From Rhizobium sp. PP-CC-3A-592 (lineage in GTDB: Bacteria; Pseudomonadota; Alphaproteobacteria; Rhizobiales; Rhizobiaceae), in NCBI RefSeq assembly GCF_003217095.1, contig NZ_QJSR01000013.1:1-39811 (forward strand): 39,811 bases of DNA, in the 5' to 3' direction. Positions 15,979 through 25,597 of the stretch are shown piece by piece (within the stretch, counting starts at the first letter, position 1; every line of letters begins with the position of its first letter). The notes under the pieces are model-generated. The model saw only the letters and a program-made list of their open reading frames with translations, was not told the origin of the DNA and did no database searches. The position numbers and the translations under genes were made by a program.

Positions 15979-18900
15979 CTAGTGAAAGTTCCGCGCCTTC
16001 ACCTTCAGCGTATCGATATGCAGATCCCGCACGAAGATGTCCCTTGGCTGCGGCACTTTCTTCGGTCGATCACGCGCATCTCCTCCGCCTACCGAGCCAT
16101 GCGCGAATTCGTCGCCACGCCCTGACGTGACCTTGAATGCCGCATCCATGTCGGCCAGAGCGGAGAGATCGCCTGAGAGATCAAAGAGCTGCTGTGCCAC
16201 GAGGTGAACGACTTCGCCTTCCCGTTGGATGCGCCCGTTGATCGCCATCATCGAAGCCCCCAGCACCACGCGCCGGCGTTTCTCAAACAGGCTCGGCCAG
16301 ACCACGATGTTGGCCGCCCCCGTCTCGTCCTCGATCGTGATGAACATGACGCCCTTGGCTGATCCCGGCTTCTGGCGGACGAGCACGAGACCGGCGGTGT
16401 AAACCCAGCGTCCGTCCCTGCCCGTCATTGCCTCCTCGCAGGTCACCATGCTGCGCTTTGTGAGTTCTTTCCGCAGAAACGCGACCGGATGCTCCCGCAA
16501 TGTCAGGCCGACATGACCATAGTCCTGGACCACATTGTGCCCCTCCGTCATCTGGCGCAGCGCCACCTCCGGCTCCTGCTGTTCGGCAATCGCTCGCATC
16601 TCGCGCTCTGTCGCGGCAGCAAAAAGCGGGAGCGGCTCGTCGCGCAGCGCCTTGATTGCCCAGAGCGCGTCACGCCGCTCGAGCTCGAGACTGGGCAGAA
16701 AGCCATCTGCCTCCGCCAGCTCGACCAGCGAGGCCGCCGGCACACCGGATCGCCTCCACATGTCGTCGACGCTTTCGAAGGGATCGTCCATCCGGGCGGC
16801 GACGATCCTGGCGGCATCGGTGGCGGCCAGCCCCCGCACCATGCGCATGCCGAGACGCACAGCTCGCATCTTGGTGCCAGATATCTTTTCCAGCGTGCAG
16901 TCCCAGCGGGAGCGGTTGACGCAGACCGGGCGGATTTCGACCCCATGGGCACGCGCGTCCCCGACGATCTGCGCTGGCGCATAGAAGCCCATGGGCTGGG
17001 AGTTGAGGAGGGCTGCGCAGAAGGCATCGGGATGATGGCACTTCACGAAGTTGGAGGCGTAGGCAATGAGCGCGAAGGAGGCGGCATGGCTTTCCGGGAA
17101 GCCATAGGAGCCGAAGCCTTCGAGCTGGCTAAAGGTCTTTTCTGCAAACTCCGGCGAGTAGCCGTTCTTCACCATGCCCGAGACCAGCTTGTCCTTGAAG
17201 CGCGAGACACCGCCTGTGAACTTGAAGGTCGCCATGCTCTTTCGAAGCTGGTCCGCCTCGCCGCCAGTGAAGCCCGCGCAGACCATCGCCACCCGCATGG
17301 CCGATTCCTGGAAGAGCGGCACGCCGAGCGTCTTGCCGAGCACGGATTCGAGTTCAGGGGTCGGATATTCGACCTTCTCCTTGCCTTCCCGGCGACGGAG
17401 ATAGGGATGAACCATGTCGCCCTGAATGGGGCCGGGCCGCACGATCGCCACCTGCACCACGAGATCATAGAAGGTCCGGGGCTTGAGCCGCGGCAGCATG
17501 GCCATCTGCGCCCGGCTTTCGATCTGGAAGGTGCCGAGCGTGTCGGCCTTGCGGATCATCGCATAGGTGGCAGCCTCTTCCTGAGGGAGGCTGCCGAGGT
17601 CGAGATCTTCGTGCTTGTGCTCGCGGATGAGGTCGAAGGCCTTGGACATGCAGGTGAGCATGCCGAGCGCAAGCACGTCGACCTTCATCATCCGCAAAGC
17701 CTCGACATCGTCCTTGTCCCACTCGATGATCTGCCGGTCAGCCATGCTCGCTGGCTCGATTGGCACGAGATCATCCAGGCGATCGTGCGTCAGCACGAAG
17801 CCACCCGGATGCTGGCCGAGATGGCGCGGCGCGCCCATGAGCTGTTGGGCAAGCGACAGCGTGAGCACCAGCCGCCGATCGTCCGGGTTGAGGTTCAGCT
17901 CCTTGACGTTCCTCTCGCTGACCGCCTCCGACCACGACCACATGCCGGACGAAAGCGCCTTGATCAGATCCTCCGGAAGGCCCAGCGCCTTGCCGACATC
18001 GCGGATCGCGCCCTTGGCCCTATAGCGTGTGACGGTGGAACAGAGCGCTGCCTTCTGGTGCGTATAGGTCTTGTAGATCCACTGGATGACCTCTTCGCGC
18101 CGCTCATGTTCGAAGTCGACGTCGATATCCGGAGGCTCGTCCCGCTCCTGGCTGACGAAGCGCTCGAACAGCAGGTCATTGGTCTCGGGATCGATCGAAG
18201 TGATGCCGAGGATGTAGCAGACGGCGGAGTTTGCAGCCGATCCCCGCCCCTGGCAGAGGATGCCTTGCGACCGCGCAAAGCGCACGATCGAGAAGACGGT
18301 GAGGAAGTAGGGCGCATAGCGCATGGTGCGGATGAGATCGAGCTCATGGCGCACGGTCTTCAGGACACTCGGTGGCAGACCTTCGGGATAGCGATCGGGG
18401 ATGCACTCCCAGACATAGTGCTCGAGGGATGCCTGCGGTGTCTTGCCCGGAATGATCGCCTCTTCCGGATACTGGTAGGTTAGTTCCTCCAGACTAAAGG
18501 TGCAGCGGGACACGATCTCCATCGTTCGGGCGAGCGCCTCGCGGTGGCGCGGGAACAGACGCTCCATCTCCTCGGGCGGCTTGAGGTACCGGTCGGCATG
18601 GCGCTCGCGTTCGAAGCCGACCCCGTCGATGGTGGTGTTGTTGCGGATGCAGGTGACGATGTCCTGGAGCTGCCGACGGCCGGGCTCGTGGAACAGCACG
18701 TCATTGGTGACGACGGTGCGCACCCGGTAGCGGTGGGCAAGGATCCCAAGCTCATGCAGCCGCATCTGGTCGTTCGGCCGGCGGCGCAGCGACAGCGCGA
18801 GATAGGCGCGATCACCGAAGACCCCCGACAGCTTGCGGAGCTGCACCGCGCAGGTCTCGTCGGGCAGATCGGGCACGAGCACGGCAATGAGGCCCTCGGC

Positions 18901-19242
18901 GTAGAGCTCGAGATCCTCAAACGACAGGATGCAGTTGCCCTTGCCGCCACGGCCCTTGCCAAGCGTCAGAAGACGGGTAAGGCGGGAATAGGCGGCGCGG
19001 TCGGTCGGATAGACCAGCACTGACATGCCGTCGGCAAGATCGAGCCTGCAGCCGACCACCAGACGGATGCCGGTCGTGCGCGACGCCTCGAGCGCCCGCA
19101 CGATGCCCGCGAGCGAGTTGCGGTCGACAATGCCCAGCGCCTCGATGCCGAGCGCATGGGCGGTCGCAAACAGCTCTTCTGCGGAGGACGCGCCGCGCAG
19201 GAACGAGAAGTGGGTGGTGACCTGGAGCTCGACATATCTCAT
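15979..19242 (-). CDS. dnaE2: Error-prone DNA polymerase DnaE2 (ImuC)
   Basis: A 1087-aa C-family DNA polymerase used for damage-induced mutagenic translesion synthesis. It starts [20 protein letters not shown], the N-terminal PHP domain. The polymerase core has the catalytic aspartates in [19 protein letters not shown] and the family string [22 protein letters not shown]-terminal OB region follows ([20 protein letters not shown]), then the DnaE2-typical end ([21 protein letters not shown]). The ATG at 19242, 10 nt after the imuB stop and with a GAGGTGG ribosome site, is used; the longer open frame upstream is an out-of-frame shadow of imuB. It is last gene of the imuA-imuB-dnaE2 operon and probably LexA-controlled through the SOS box at 21505. 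Confidence 0.97.
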   Translation of the reverse strand: MRYVELQVTTHFSFLRGASSAEELFATAHALGIEALGIVDRNSLAGIVRALEASRTTGIRLVVGCRLDLADGMSVLVYPTDRAAYSRLTRLLTLGKGRGGKGNCILSFEDLELYAEGLIAVLVPDLPDETCAVQLRKLSGVFGDRAYLALSLRRRPNDQMRLHELGILAHRYRVRTVVTNDVLFHEPGRRQLQDIVTCIRNNTTIDGVGFERERHADRYLKPPEEMERLFPRHREALARTMEIVSRCTFSLEELTYQYPEEAIIPGKTPQASLEHYVWECIPDRYPEGLPPSVLKTVRHELDLIRTMRYAPYFLTVFSIVRFARSQGILCQGRGSAANSAVCYILGITSIDPETNDLLFERFVSQERDEPPDIDVDFEHERREEVIQWIYKTYTHQKAALCSTVTRYRAKGAIRDVGKALGLPEDLIKALSSGMWSWSEAVSERNVKELNLNPDDRRLVLTLSLAQQLMGAPRHLGQHPGGFVLTHDRLDDLVPIEPASMADRQIIEWDKDDVEALRMMKVDVLALGMLTCMSKAFDLIREHKHEDLDLGSLPQEEAATYAMIRKADTLGTFQIESRAQMAMLPRLKPRTFYDLVVQVAIVRPGPIQGDMVHPYLRRREGKEKVEYPTPELESVLGKTLGVPLFQESAMRVAMVCAGFTGGEADQLRKSMATFKFTGGVSRFKDKLVSGMVKNGYSPEFAEKTFSQLEGFGSYGFPESHAASFALIAYASNFVKCHHPDAFCAALLNSQPMGFYAPAQIVGDARAHGVEIRPVCVNRSRWDCTLEKISGTKMRAVRLGMRMVRGLAATDAARIVAARMDDPFESVDDMWRRSGVPAASLVELAEADGFLPSLELERRDALWAIKALRDEPLPLFAAATEREMRAIAEQQEPEVALRQMTEGHNVVQDYGHVGLTLREHPVAFLRKELTKRSMVTCEEAMTGRDGRWVYTAGLVLVRQKPGSAKGVMFITIEDETGAANIVVWPSLFEKRRRVVLGASMMAINGRIQREGEVVHLVAQQLFDLSGDLSALADMDAAFKVTSGRGDEFAHGSVGGGDARDRPKKVPQPRDIFVRDLHIDTLKVKARNFH

Positions 19243-19252
19243 AGCGCCCACC

Positions 19253-20764
19253 TCATGCGAAGATCCCGTGCAGGAACCAGCGGTGCGAGCCGGTCGCCAA
19301 GTTCTCGCCGTCGCCGCTGCGGAACACCCAGAAGCGTTCGCCGGCCTCGTCCTCCAGCGTGAAGTAGTCGCGCACGGCTGCAATCTCGCTGTCGCGCTTC
19401 CACCATTCGCCAAAGACACGTTCCGGTCCATCCGCCCGCTTGACGCGTCGCCGCTTGCCCCGCCAGGTAAACGACACCGGCGGCTGGTCGGGCAGAAGCG
19501 CGATGACGTCGATCGGGTCGGGGTGGGACAGTAGACGCGTCGGGCGCGGCCAGTGCAGGGTCCAGGTCTCCAGCACATCGGCGGCAGTGGCCGCAATCCG
19601 GCGCACGCTGCGTTCCGGAACGTCGCTGGCAACGGCGGCATAGCGATAGACCCTGTGGCCGCGATTGCCGAAGATGTCGATCAACGGCGTGATGTCGCGA
19701 TCGGTGTCATCGACGAGCGTTGATACACTCTGCGTCTCCTCCAGCGGCTCTGCCATGACGGCGGCCAGCGACAGCTTCTCGATACCGAAGCCCGGCTCGA
19801 TCTTCTCGGTGCGGTCACGGAAGAGTTTTGTGAGCCAGGCGATGTCGCGGGCGGGCTTTGCCGTGCCGGCCCGGATCGCCTGACGCGTGCCATCGACCTT
19901 CTCGACAAGGAGATCGGCGCGCCGGATGCCGAGGCCCCTCTCCTGCAGCTTCTCCACGAGCGCCACCACCAGACGACCGACATACTTGTCGATGGTCTCG
20001 GCGGCTCCAATGGGTTCGGCAAAGGAGCGCGAGACGACGATGAAGTCGGGGTCACGGACCGGATCGATCGGTTCAGACACGCGGCCGTACATCTGATCGA
20101 GCCGGCGGCCGATCTCGGGGCCGAAGCGAAGCGCCAGCGGTGCACGCGGCGTGGCGGAGAGTTCGCCGATCGTGCGGAATCCGAGCGTACGCAGGTCGGA
20201 CACCGTCTTCTCGGGCAGACGCAGCCGCGCGATCAGCAGGCGTTCGACGGCCTTGACCGTCTGGCCCGTGGGCACGATCACGGTCTCGCGCGCGATGGTG
20301 CGGGCGCAGGCGTGCGCGGCCCCCCAGGTATCGGCGATGGCGACGCGTGCCGTGAGGCCCTTTGGGCGGAAGCGGTTGGCGATCCCGGAGATCATCATCG
20401 CCTCGCCGCCCTGGAGATGATCGGCGCCTTCCGTGTCGAGCACGATGCCGTCGGTGCCATCCACGGCAACGACGGGCGAGTAGATCTTCAACGCCCAGAG
20501 CGACAACCGCTCGAGCGCCCGTGCGTCGGCCGAGGGATCGGCATCCACCATCATCAGCCCGGAGAACAAAGCCTGCGCCTTGGCCGCCGCCATGCCGACC
20601 CGCACACCGGCGGCAACGGCTGCCGCATCCGCAGACGATACCCAGCGCTTGGCACCGCTTCGCGCGATCACCACCACCGGCTGCTCAGGCGGAATATCCG
20701 GATCGTCGCGACGGATGCGATCGGTCGGCAGCGTCGGCAGATAGATGGATACGACCCTGGGCAT
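19253..20764 (-). CDS. imuB: ImuB, Y-family polymerase-like mutasome subunit
   Basis: A 503-aa member of the Y-family polymerase group that lacks polymerase activity and acts as the hub linking DnaE2 to the beta clamp in the alphaproteobacterial mutasome. The start [20 protein letters not shown] is characteristic. Further stretches are [40 protein letters not shown] and [20 protein letters not shown]. The end [12 protein letters not shown] is also typical. The ATG at 20764 has GGAG 7 nt upstream and is preferred to a TTG at 20779. The gene overlaps the end of imuA by 80 nt, which suggests translational coupling. Confidence 0.95.
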   Translation of the reverse strand: MPRVVSIYLPTLPTDRIRRDDPDIPPEQPVVVIARSGAKRWVSSADAAAVAAGVRVGMAAAKAQALFSGLMMVDADPSADARALERLSLWALKIYSPVVAVDGTDGIVLDTEGADHLQGGEAMMISGIANRFRPKGLTARVAIADTWGAAHACARTIARETVIVPTGQTVKAVERLLIARLRLPEKTVSDLRTLGFRTIGELSATPRAPLALRFGPEIGRRLDQMYGRVSEPIDPVRDPDFIVVSRSFAEPIGAAETIDKYVGRLVVALVEKLQERGLGIRRADLLVEKVDGTRQAIRAGTAKPARDIAWLTKLFRDRTEKIEPGFGIEKLSLAAVMAEPLEETQSVSTLVDDTDRDITPLIDIFGNRGHRVYRYAAVASDVPERSVRRIAATAADVLETWTLHWPRPTRLLSHPDPIDVIALLPDQPPVSFTWRGKRRRVKRADGPERVFGEWWKRDSEIAAVRDYFTLEDEAGERFWVFRSGDGENLATGSHRWFLHGIFA

Positions 20765-21437
20765 CACAGGCTCCGACAATAAATTCCGCGCATTCTCCCG
20801 ATTTGACCCGCATCAGCTCTAGGAACCATTGCGGCCGGCCGACACCGGGAACCGGCAGCGCCACCGACGGCAGCACGCTGACCCGCCAGCGGGTGGTGGA
20901 TGCCGTCGGCTGGCCGAAGTCATTGGCCTCCGTCTGCCGTCGCCATCGGCGCACCACTAAGCCGAGCGTGCCGGACTTCTCGGCGGCAAGCTGGAGCCGA
21001 CGCGAGGCGGTCATTGGTAGGCGCACGAGTTCGCCGACCACGGCACCGAGACCGCCATGCGATAGGCCCTCTTCCATCGAAGCCAGCACGTCCTCCTCAC
21101 GATCAACTTCCACGAAGACCACACGGTTGGCATCAAGCCCGACCTGGGCAAGCGCGGGGAAAAACAGGTCCGGCCGCGTGAGGCACCAGACGACCTTGCC
21201 CTTGGTGCGCGCGGCAATCCCCGCAGCAAACAGGGCTGCTGCCGCACCATCGACCGTGCCCGATCCGCCGCCGGCGATCTCGTGCAGGGCACCACGGGCA
21301 AGACCGCCGCCCGGCAGAACGGCATCGATGGCGAGCACGCCGAACGACAGCCAGCCCGCTTGTCGCGGAACGCTGCGCTCCAGCGTCGCGATCCGGTCGC
21401 GAAGCTCGGTGAGAACCTGTGCGCGGGCAGCCGTCAT
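20685..21437 (-). CDS. imuA: ImuA, RecA-like mutasome accessory protein
   Basis: A 250-aa ImuA-type protein with a degenerate RecA-like fold, required with ImuB for DnaE2-dependent mutagenesis in the family. Visible features are the N-terminal AQVLTELRDRIATLERS helix, GVLAIDAVLPGGGLARGALHE and KGKVVWCLTRPDLFFPALAQ. Later parts are EEGLSHGGLGAVVGELVRLP and WFLELMRVKSGECAEFIVGA. The ATG at 21437 has a GAGAGGAG ribosome site. It is the first gene of the operon, 68 nt downstream of the SOS box. Confidence 0.94.
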   Translation of the reverse strand: MTAARAQVLTELRDRIATLERSVPRQAGWLSFGVLAIDAVLPGGGLARGALHEIAGGGSGTVDGAAAALFAAGIAARTKGKVVWCLTRPDLFFPALAQVGLDANRVVFVEVDREEDVLASMEEGLSHGGLGAVVGELVRLPMTASRRLQLAAEKSGTLGLVVRRWRRQTEANDFGQPTASTTRWRVSVLPSVALPVPGVGRPQWFLELMRVKSGECAEFIVGACDAQGRIHLSADAADRSHPSRRSGYSA

Positions 21438-21770
21438 CGATCACGCACTCCTCTCAAGGTTTTGCGGGTTACAAGCGCGGCATCATGCCGCTAACGAAGT
21501 TGATGTTCATGACTTGTTCTTTTCGCGATAGGAGTCAAGTCCGCCTTCAATAGGAAAATAGTCGGAAAAGTGCAGACGCTGGCGATTCCGCTTTTGATTC
21601 AGAATGGTAAGTCGCAGACCACCTTCCGGATCATCAACAGGAAATGTACCGGCCTGTGGCGCACGCGTCATCGCCCATTCCCCGAATGGTCGTTACTCGT
21701 AAAATCTCGTCCGCATGGTAGGATCGCCCGACCCTATCTCTCGATCAGCCATCCCATTGGGAAGCGACAG
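21438..21770. other. Divergent SOS control region between imuA and the SRAP gene
   Basis: A 333-nt gap. It contains the SOS box at 21505-21519. The plus-strand frame of the SRAP gene is open back to about 21570, but that stretch shows no domain and its use would bury the required N-terminal Cys. I see no other gene in this gap. Confidence 0.6.
21505..21519. promoter_or_regulatory. LexA/SOS box GTTC-N7-GTTC
   Basis: The sequence gttcatgacttgttc is an exact match to the direct-repeat LexA operator GTTC-N7-GTTC of alphaproteobacteria. It lies 68 nt upstream of the imuA start and 252 nt upstream of the SRAP start. It should repress imuA-imuB-dnaE2 until DNA damage. Whether it also controls the divergent SRAP gene is open. 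Confidence 0.85.
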
Positions 21771-22529
21771 ATGTGTAACCTCTACAACATCACAACGAAC
21801 CAGGAAGCGATCCGTGCCTTTGCCAATGCTGCCCGTGACATCATCGGCAACATGGAGCCGTCGCTCGATGTCTATCCCGACCGGATGGCGCCGATCGTGC
21901 GCAATGCACCCGATGGGGTACGCGAGCTTGCGTCTGTGCGATGGGGAATGCCGAGCTCTTCCCAGGCGCTTTATGAGGCCGCGACGAAGCGAGCGGACAA
22001 ACTGCGCGCCAAGGGGAAGGACGTGGACTTCGACACGCTCCTCAAACACGAGCCGGACGGTGGCACGACCAATGTGCGCAATACCGCAAGCCGCCACTGG
22101 ACGCGCTGGTTGGGGGTCGAGAACCGCTGCGTCGTGCCGCTGACCCGCTTTGCCGAGCCGAACCCTGCCGCCAAGGTCGAAGGCGGACGCACGCTGAATG
22201 CATGGTTTGCGGGCAACGCGAGTGAGCCGCTGATGTTCTTCGCTGGGATCTGGGTCAAGGACTGGACGAGTGTGCGCAAGGTCAAGGAAGGCCTGATCAC
22301 CGCGGACTACTATGCCTTCCTGACCTGCCCGCCCAACGCGGTCGTCGGGCCGATCCACCCGAAGGCAATGCCGGTGATCTTGACTACACACGACGAGGTC
22401 GAAGCGTGGCTGACGCTGCCTTGGCCAGAGGCGAAGGCGCTGCAGCGTCCGCTGCCGGAAGATCGGCTGGTTCTCCTCAATCCTCCTTCTGTTGACAGCG
22501 AACTTGGTTCCGCTGACGCGTTATCGTAA
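21771..22529 (+). CDS. SRAP-family abasic-site-protecting protein (YedK/HMCES type)
   Basis: A 252-aa SOS-response-associated peptidase family protein. Members crosslink to abasic sites in single-stranded DNA through Cys2, which must be N-terminal after Met removal. The ATG at 21771 gives MCNLYNITTNQEAI and so fixes the start; any longer start would destroy the active site. Other landmarks are the conserved Asn region TNVRNTASRHWTRW, CVVPLTRFAEPNP with the catalytic Glu, and AMPVILTTHDEVEAWL with the His. It diverges from the imu operon across the SOS box. Its location suggests damage-linked expression, which is inference. The last ~15 residues are nonconserved. Confidence 0.93.
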   Translation: MCNLYNITTNQEAIRAFANAARDIIGNMEPSLDVYPDRMAPIVRNAPDGVRELASVRWGMPSSSQALYEAATKRADKLRAKGKDVDFDTLLKHEPDGGTTNVRNTASRHWTRWLGVENRCVVPLTRFAEPNPAAKVEGGRTLNAWFAGNASEPLMFFAGIWVKDWTSVRKVKEGLITADYYAFLTCPPNAVVGPIHPKAMPVILTTHDEVEAWLTLPWPEAKALQRPLPEDRLVLLNPPSVDSELGSADALS

Positions 22530-22542
22530 AGATTGCGTCGGC

Positions 22543-22788
22543 TTATCGCCTTCGGCCCTTTGCAGTCGTGGCGACATGAACGAGAGCCGCCGTCGATAGC
22601 AGGATCGAAGAAACCAGCACCGCCACAGACAGCAGTCCGCGGTTCGTGATCTCGGCCGTCGCACGCAAGCCGCTGTTTTTCGTCACCATCAGTGATACCT
22701 CGGCCCGCTGAACATCCCGGCCGCCGAAAGTCGCGCTAAGATCATGGCTTTTGGTCTCACTCGGACCGCTCGAACGATCTTCGCTCAT
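22543..22788 (-). CDS. Small membrane protein, hypothetical
   Basis: An 81-aa protein beginning MSEDRSSGPSETKSHDLSA, with one membrane helix near residues 52-74 (LLSVAVLVSSILLSTAALVH) and a basic tail (TTAKGRRR). No family recognised. The ATG overlaps the stop of the upstream DUF3606 gene as ATGA (22785-22788), which supports it as a real, translationally coupled gene. It converges on the SRAP gene with 13 nt between stops. Confidence 0.65.
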   Translation of the reverse strand: MSEDRSSGPSETKSHDLSATFGGRDVQRAEVSLMVTKNSGLRATAEITNRGLLSVAVLVSSILLSTAALVHVATTAKGRRR

Positions 22789-22958
22789 TTCTCGAGCTTG
22801 TCCTCGACCCTGCTTCGGCTGTTGCCTACGGCTTTTACCGCATCTTCGACGTCGTCTCTCGAAACGCCCTCCTTTTTAGCCTCATAGGCGACTTCGTGAT
22901 CCTGCCCTGCTGCGACACGGGCCCGGTCTTGATTTCTTCCGCGAGTGGTCGTGGCCAT
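22785..22958 (-). CDS. DUF3606 domain protein
   Basis: A 57-aa protein: MATTTRGRNQDRARVAAGQ, then DHEVAYEAKKEGVSRDDVED, then AVKAVGNSRSRVEDKLEK. The DRARVA-x-GQxxEVxYxAKKxGVS pattern followed by a helix with VGNSR is the DUF3606 signature of small rhizobial proteins of unknown role. The start has an AGGAGAT ribosome site 5 nt upstream. It forms a two-gene unit with the small membrane protein and diverges from the ligase gene. Confidence 0.8.
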   Translation of the reverse strand: MATTTRGRNQDRARVAAGQDHEVAYEAKKEGVSRDDVEDAVKAVGNSRSRVEDKLEK

Positions 22959-23085
22959 CTCGTATCTCCTGATGTTGAATCACAGAGGTAACTTGCTACG
23001 ATTCCTGATGTTCCTTCATTCTCGCGATCATCAAGATCAGTATGGTGCCGGTCGATCTTTAACCTTTCAATGCTGTCATCGCCTA

Positions 23086-24141
23086 ATGGCGAGCAAACCC
23101 ATCAACCGTCCAAGACCAACGCACCTCAGGACCGAGGCTGAAGCACCGCTTCGCAGCCAACGGCGAAACCCTCGTGATCCCGCACAGCCCCAGTTGCCGC
23201 TCGACCCAATGCCAGAGCGGATCGAACCGTGCCTTGCCTTAATAACAGCAAAGCCGCCGGAAGGGCCGGACTGGTCCTACGAGGTGAAATGGGACGGCTA
23301 TCGCGTTCACGTCCACTGCGAGCTCGGCGGTAACATCCGCATACTGACCCGTGGTGGTCATGACTGGACACATCGGTTTCCCGCAATCGAGAAAGCCGCG
23401 CTAGAACTTGGTCCGGCGACCATGATCCTCGATGGGGAAGTCGTCGTCCTCGACGAGCAGGGTCGCAGCGACTTCAACGCTCTCGTCGCCTCGCTCGGCG
23501 GCCGTGGAGGCAAAAAGGTCGCAACGGACACGGTAATGTACGCGTTCGACCTGCTTTACCTCGACGGGTACGACCTATCCAAGCTCTCACTTGAGGAGCG
23601 CCGAATGCTTCTCGATCCGCTTCTCGAAAAGGCCGCCGGCGCTATCAGGCTTTCCGAGATGCTCGTCACCGATGGAGCGGCCCTGTTCGCGACGGCATGC
23701 GAACTGGGCCTCGAAGGCATCGTCGCAAAGCGCCTCGATGCCCCTTACAGCTCGGGACGTGGCGGCGATTGGCGAAAGATCAAGTGCGTCCAGTCGGACA
23801 CCTTCGTCGTGGTCGGCTATGAACCTTCGACCTCTTCTCCCGGCGCGATAGCCAGCCTCCTGCTCGGCGCCCGCAAGGGTGACAGGCTAGTCTATGTCGG
23901 CTCCGTCGGAACTGGTTTCAAGGACAGGGATGCACGCGATCTGATAGACAAACTGGATGCCATCCGGACGAAGCGGCCGGTCGTCGGCGTAGAGGGAAAG
24001 TCGCTGGTGTTCGTAGAGCCGATACTCACAGCCGAGATTGAGTACCGTGCCTGGACGGGTGACGGGAAACTTCGTCACGCGAGCTACAAGGGTTTGCGAG
24101 ATGTCGAGGATGCTGCCGACGTGTACATCATCGAAAGATGA
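23086..24141 (+). CDS. Stand-alone LigD-type ATP-dependent DNA ligase
   Basis: A 351-aa ATP-dependent DNA ligase similar to the ligase domain of the bacterial NHEJ protein LigD, without polymerase or nuclease domains. Nucleotidyltransferase motifs are present in order: motif I EVKWDGYRV with the adenylated K68, motif III LDGEVVVLDEQGRSDFNALV, motif IV EGIVAKRLDAPYSSGRGG and motif V WRKIKC. The C-terminal OB domain runs from about residue 240 (TFVVVGYEPST) and includes ARKGDRLVYVGSVGTGF and EIEYRAWTGDGKLRHASYKG. The ATG at 23086 (MASKPINRP) is preferred; an open frame extends further upstream but holds no conserved sequence. No ku gene is in the window, so its partner must lie elsewhere, or it acts in other repair. 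Confidence 0.92.
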   Translation: MASKPINRPRPTHLRTEAEAPLRSQRRNPRDPAQPQLPLDPMPERIEPCLALITAKPPEGPDWSYEVKWDGYRVHVHCELGGNIRILTRGGHDWTHRFPAIEKAALELGPATMILDGEVVVLDEQGRSDFNALVASLGGRGGKKVATDTVMYAFDLLYLDGYDLSKLSLEERRMLLDPLLEKAAGAIRLSEMLVTDGAALFATACELGLEGIVAKRLDAPYSSGRGGDWRKIKCVQSDTFVVVGYEPSTSSPGAIASLLLGARKGDRLVYVGSVGTGFKDRDARDLIDKLDAIRTKRPVVGVEGKSLVFVEPILTAEIEYRAWTGDGKLRHASYKGLRDVEDAADVYIIER

Positions 24142-24257
24142 CGTATCGGCATCATCGGATTGGCGCTTTCCATCCGTTGGACGGAAATTCCAGTTAGACC
24201 AGATCGGCAGGCGCGGTTTTGTAGCATCTATGGACAGGACACGAAGAGCTAGGCGCG

Positions 24258-24410
24258 GTCCAGAACATGAGCCGCAACTGGGTGATTGACAAGTTCAGGA
24301 TCACCGTCGGCTACGACACCGACCTCGAGAGGGCCCGCAAGATCACCAGCGGATCGGCGCGGACCTTCAGGCGGATGTGGCGCCGATATGCCTTCATCCG
24401 ATGCCCTCAC
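24258..24410 (+). pseudogene. MscS-type mechanosensitive channel remnant
   Basis: A short frame reads VQNMSRNWVIDKFRITVGYD, then TDLERARKI, matching the beta-domain region of MscS-family channels after the pore helix (SRNWVIDxFxxxVxYDTDxE). Right after it the reading moves to another frame (RIGADLQADVAP). No membrane segments precede it. This is a fragment with a frameshift, not a working channel. It lies in the decayed gap downstream of the ligase. Confidence 0.55.
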
Positions 24411-24470
24411 GACCCGCGACCGAAGATCAACACTCAATGCCTTGCCCGTTCTCCACCTCCGTGCAGGTGA

Positions 24471-24640
24471 ATGTTGAAACAGAATGGTCTACAGCTCATT
24501 TCGGAGCGTTGGTCAGATCAATCCGCGCTCAGCGCTCACCTTGATGCCGTCGACACCGTGGCGTTAGTCAGCCGGTGGCGAGGTCGGATGCGCGGAGATA
24601 TTCGCAAGTACGATGCCTCGAACGAACGTGACCTCCTGAC
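24471..24640 (+). pseudogene. Antibiotic-biosynthesis-monooxygenase (ABM) domain remnant
   Basis: A frame from 24471 reads KQNGLQLISERWSDQSALSA, then HLDAVDTVALVSRWRGRMRG and DIRKYDASNE. This resembles the C-terminal half of small ABM/YgiN-type quinol monooxygenases (ExWxDxxALxAH). The N-terminal half is missing and the frame runs on into unrelated sequence. It is probably a leftover. The remaining stretch to 24976 shows no recognisable gene. Confidence 0.45.
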
Positions 24641-24976
24641 ATTACAAGACGGAACGCGTCCGTGCAGGCCAGAGAAGAGGCTTCCGCCTTGCGCCGACAG
24701 CAGGCATCGCGAAGAAAAGGTGGTAACTTTTTGCTTCGCCTTCCCGCCTTTCTGCTTTGATGTAGGCGGCGCGAGCTTGATCAGGATGACGTAGCCGCCA
24801 ATTCTGTGTTCGACCAACTTCTTCGATCATCGCGGCCCCGAAAAGGTCAGTGGGCTTGGCTTGCGAACGCTGTAGGATTGCAGCTGCTCTCGTTTGTTCT
24901 TCCGAGCATCTTGTGGAAAACCCCTTGGGAGACACAGAGAGTGGCAACTTTCGGTGAGTGTTCGCATTACTTCGCC

Positions 24977-25411
24977 ATGAACAGTACCAACGACGACCGC
25001 CGACCTTTCGCCCTCGTCGTTGACGACGATCCCCTGCTCCTCATGGATGCGGCTGATATCCTTGATGACGCAGGCTTCCGCCCGCTGGAAGCGGGCAATG
25101 TAGACGAGGCCGAACGGCTGCTTGTGGAATACGACGGTGAATTCACCCTGCTGTTTACCGACGTCCAGATGCCGGGTGGCCGGGACGGGTTTGACCTCGC
25201 CCGCCTGACCGCCGAACGCTGGCCTGATATCGGGATACTGGTCGCGTCCGGGCTGGCCAATCCTGAGCCGGGCCTGATGCCTGAAGACGCTATGTTCCTA
25301 CGCAAGCCTATCTCTGCCGACCTTATCTATGATCGTCTGCAGGTGCTGCTGCCGGACGGACGAAAGCCCGAACCGCTGAAGCAAAAGACCCGCGCCCACC
25401 AATCTTCTTGA
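24977..25411 (+). CDS. Single-domain response regulator
   Basis: A 144-aa receiver-only protein. The acidic pocket is VVDDDP (D16-D18), the phospho-acceptor D62 in LLFTDVQMPGG, and the conserved K110 in FLRKPIS. There is no output domain. Start ATG 24977 (MNSTNDDRRPFALVV), the one nearest the fold; no clear ribosome site is seen. It lies 186 nt upstream of the LOV histidine kinase on the same strand, so it is the best candidate to receive phosphate from that kinase. That partnership is inference. Confidence 0.9.
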   Translation: MNSTNDDRRPFALVVDDDPLLLMDAADILDDAGFRPLEAGNVDEAERLLVEYDGEFTLLFTDVQMPGGRDGFDLARLTAERWPDIGILVASGLANPEPGLMPEDAMFLRKPISADLIYDRLQVLLPDGRKPEPLKQKTRAHQSS

Positions 25412-25597
25412 AACCAATTCCTGCGACATTCCGTATGACCCGGTGTTCACGGACCGGTGAGGCAGACGTTACAGATGGTGGGCCAGGTAATGCTGGCTCA
25501 GCCGCAACGCGCGCCTTATAGGAAACGGTGCTGAGAACAAAACGTGACTGCCAACGCGAACCCGCCCCGCGCATTCGGGTGTTGATCGAAGAGCTAC

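Noticed and set aside
16489-18483. A 664-codon open frame on the plus strand antisense to dnaE2.
   Set aside because: It mirrors the GC-rich codon pattern of dnaE2, has no recognisable domain and no ribosome site. The dnaE2 product on the other strand is certain.
19243-19641. N-terminal extension of dnaE2 to 19641.
   Set aside because: It runs through imuB in another frame. The PHP domain begins at [14 protein letters not shown], which has its own ribosome site.
21570-21770. Longer start for the SRAP gene.
   Set aside because: SRAP chemistry needs Cys2 to be N-terminal after Met removal, so the ATG at 21771 must be the start.
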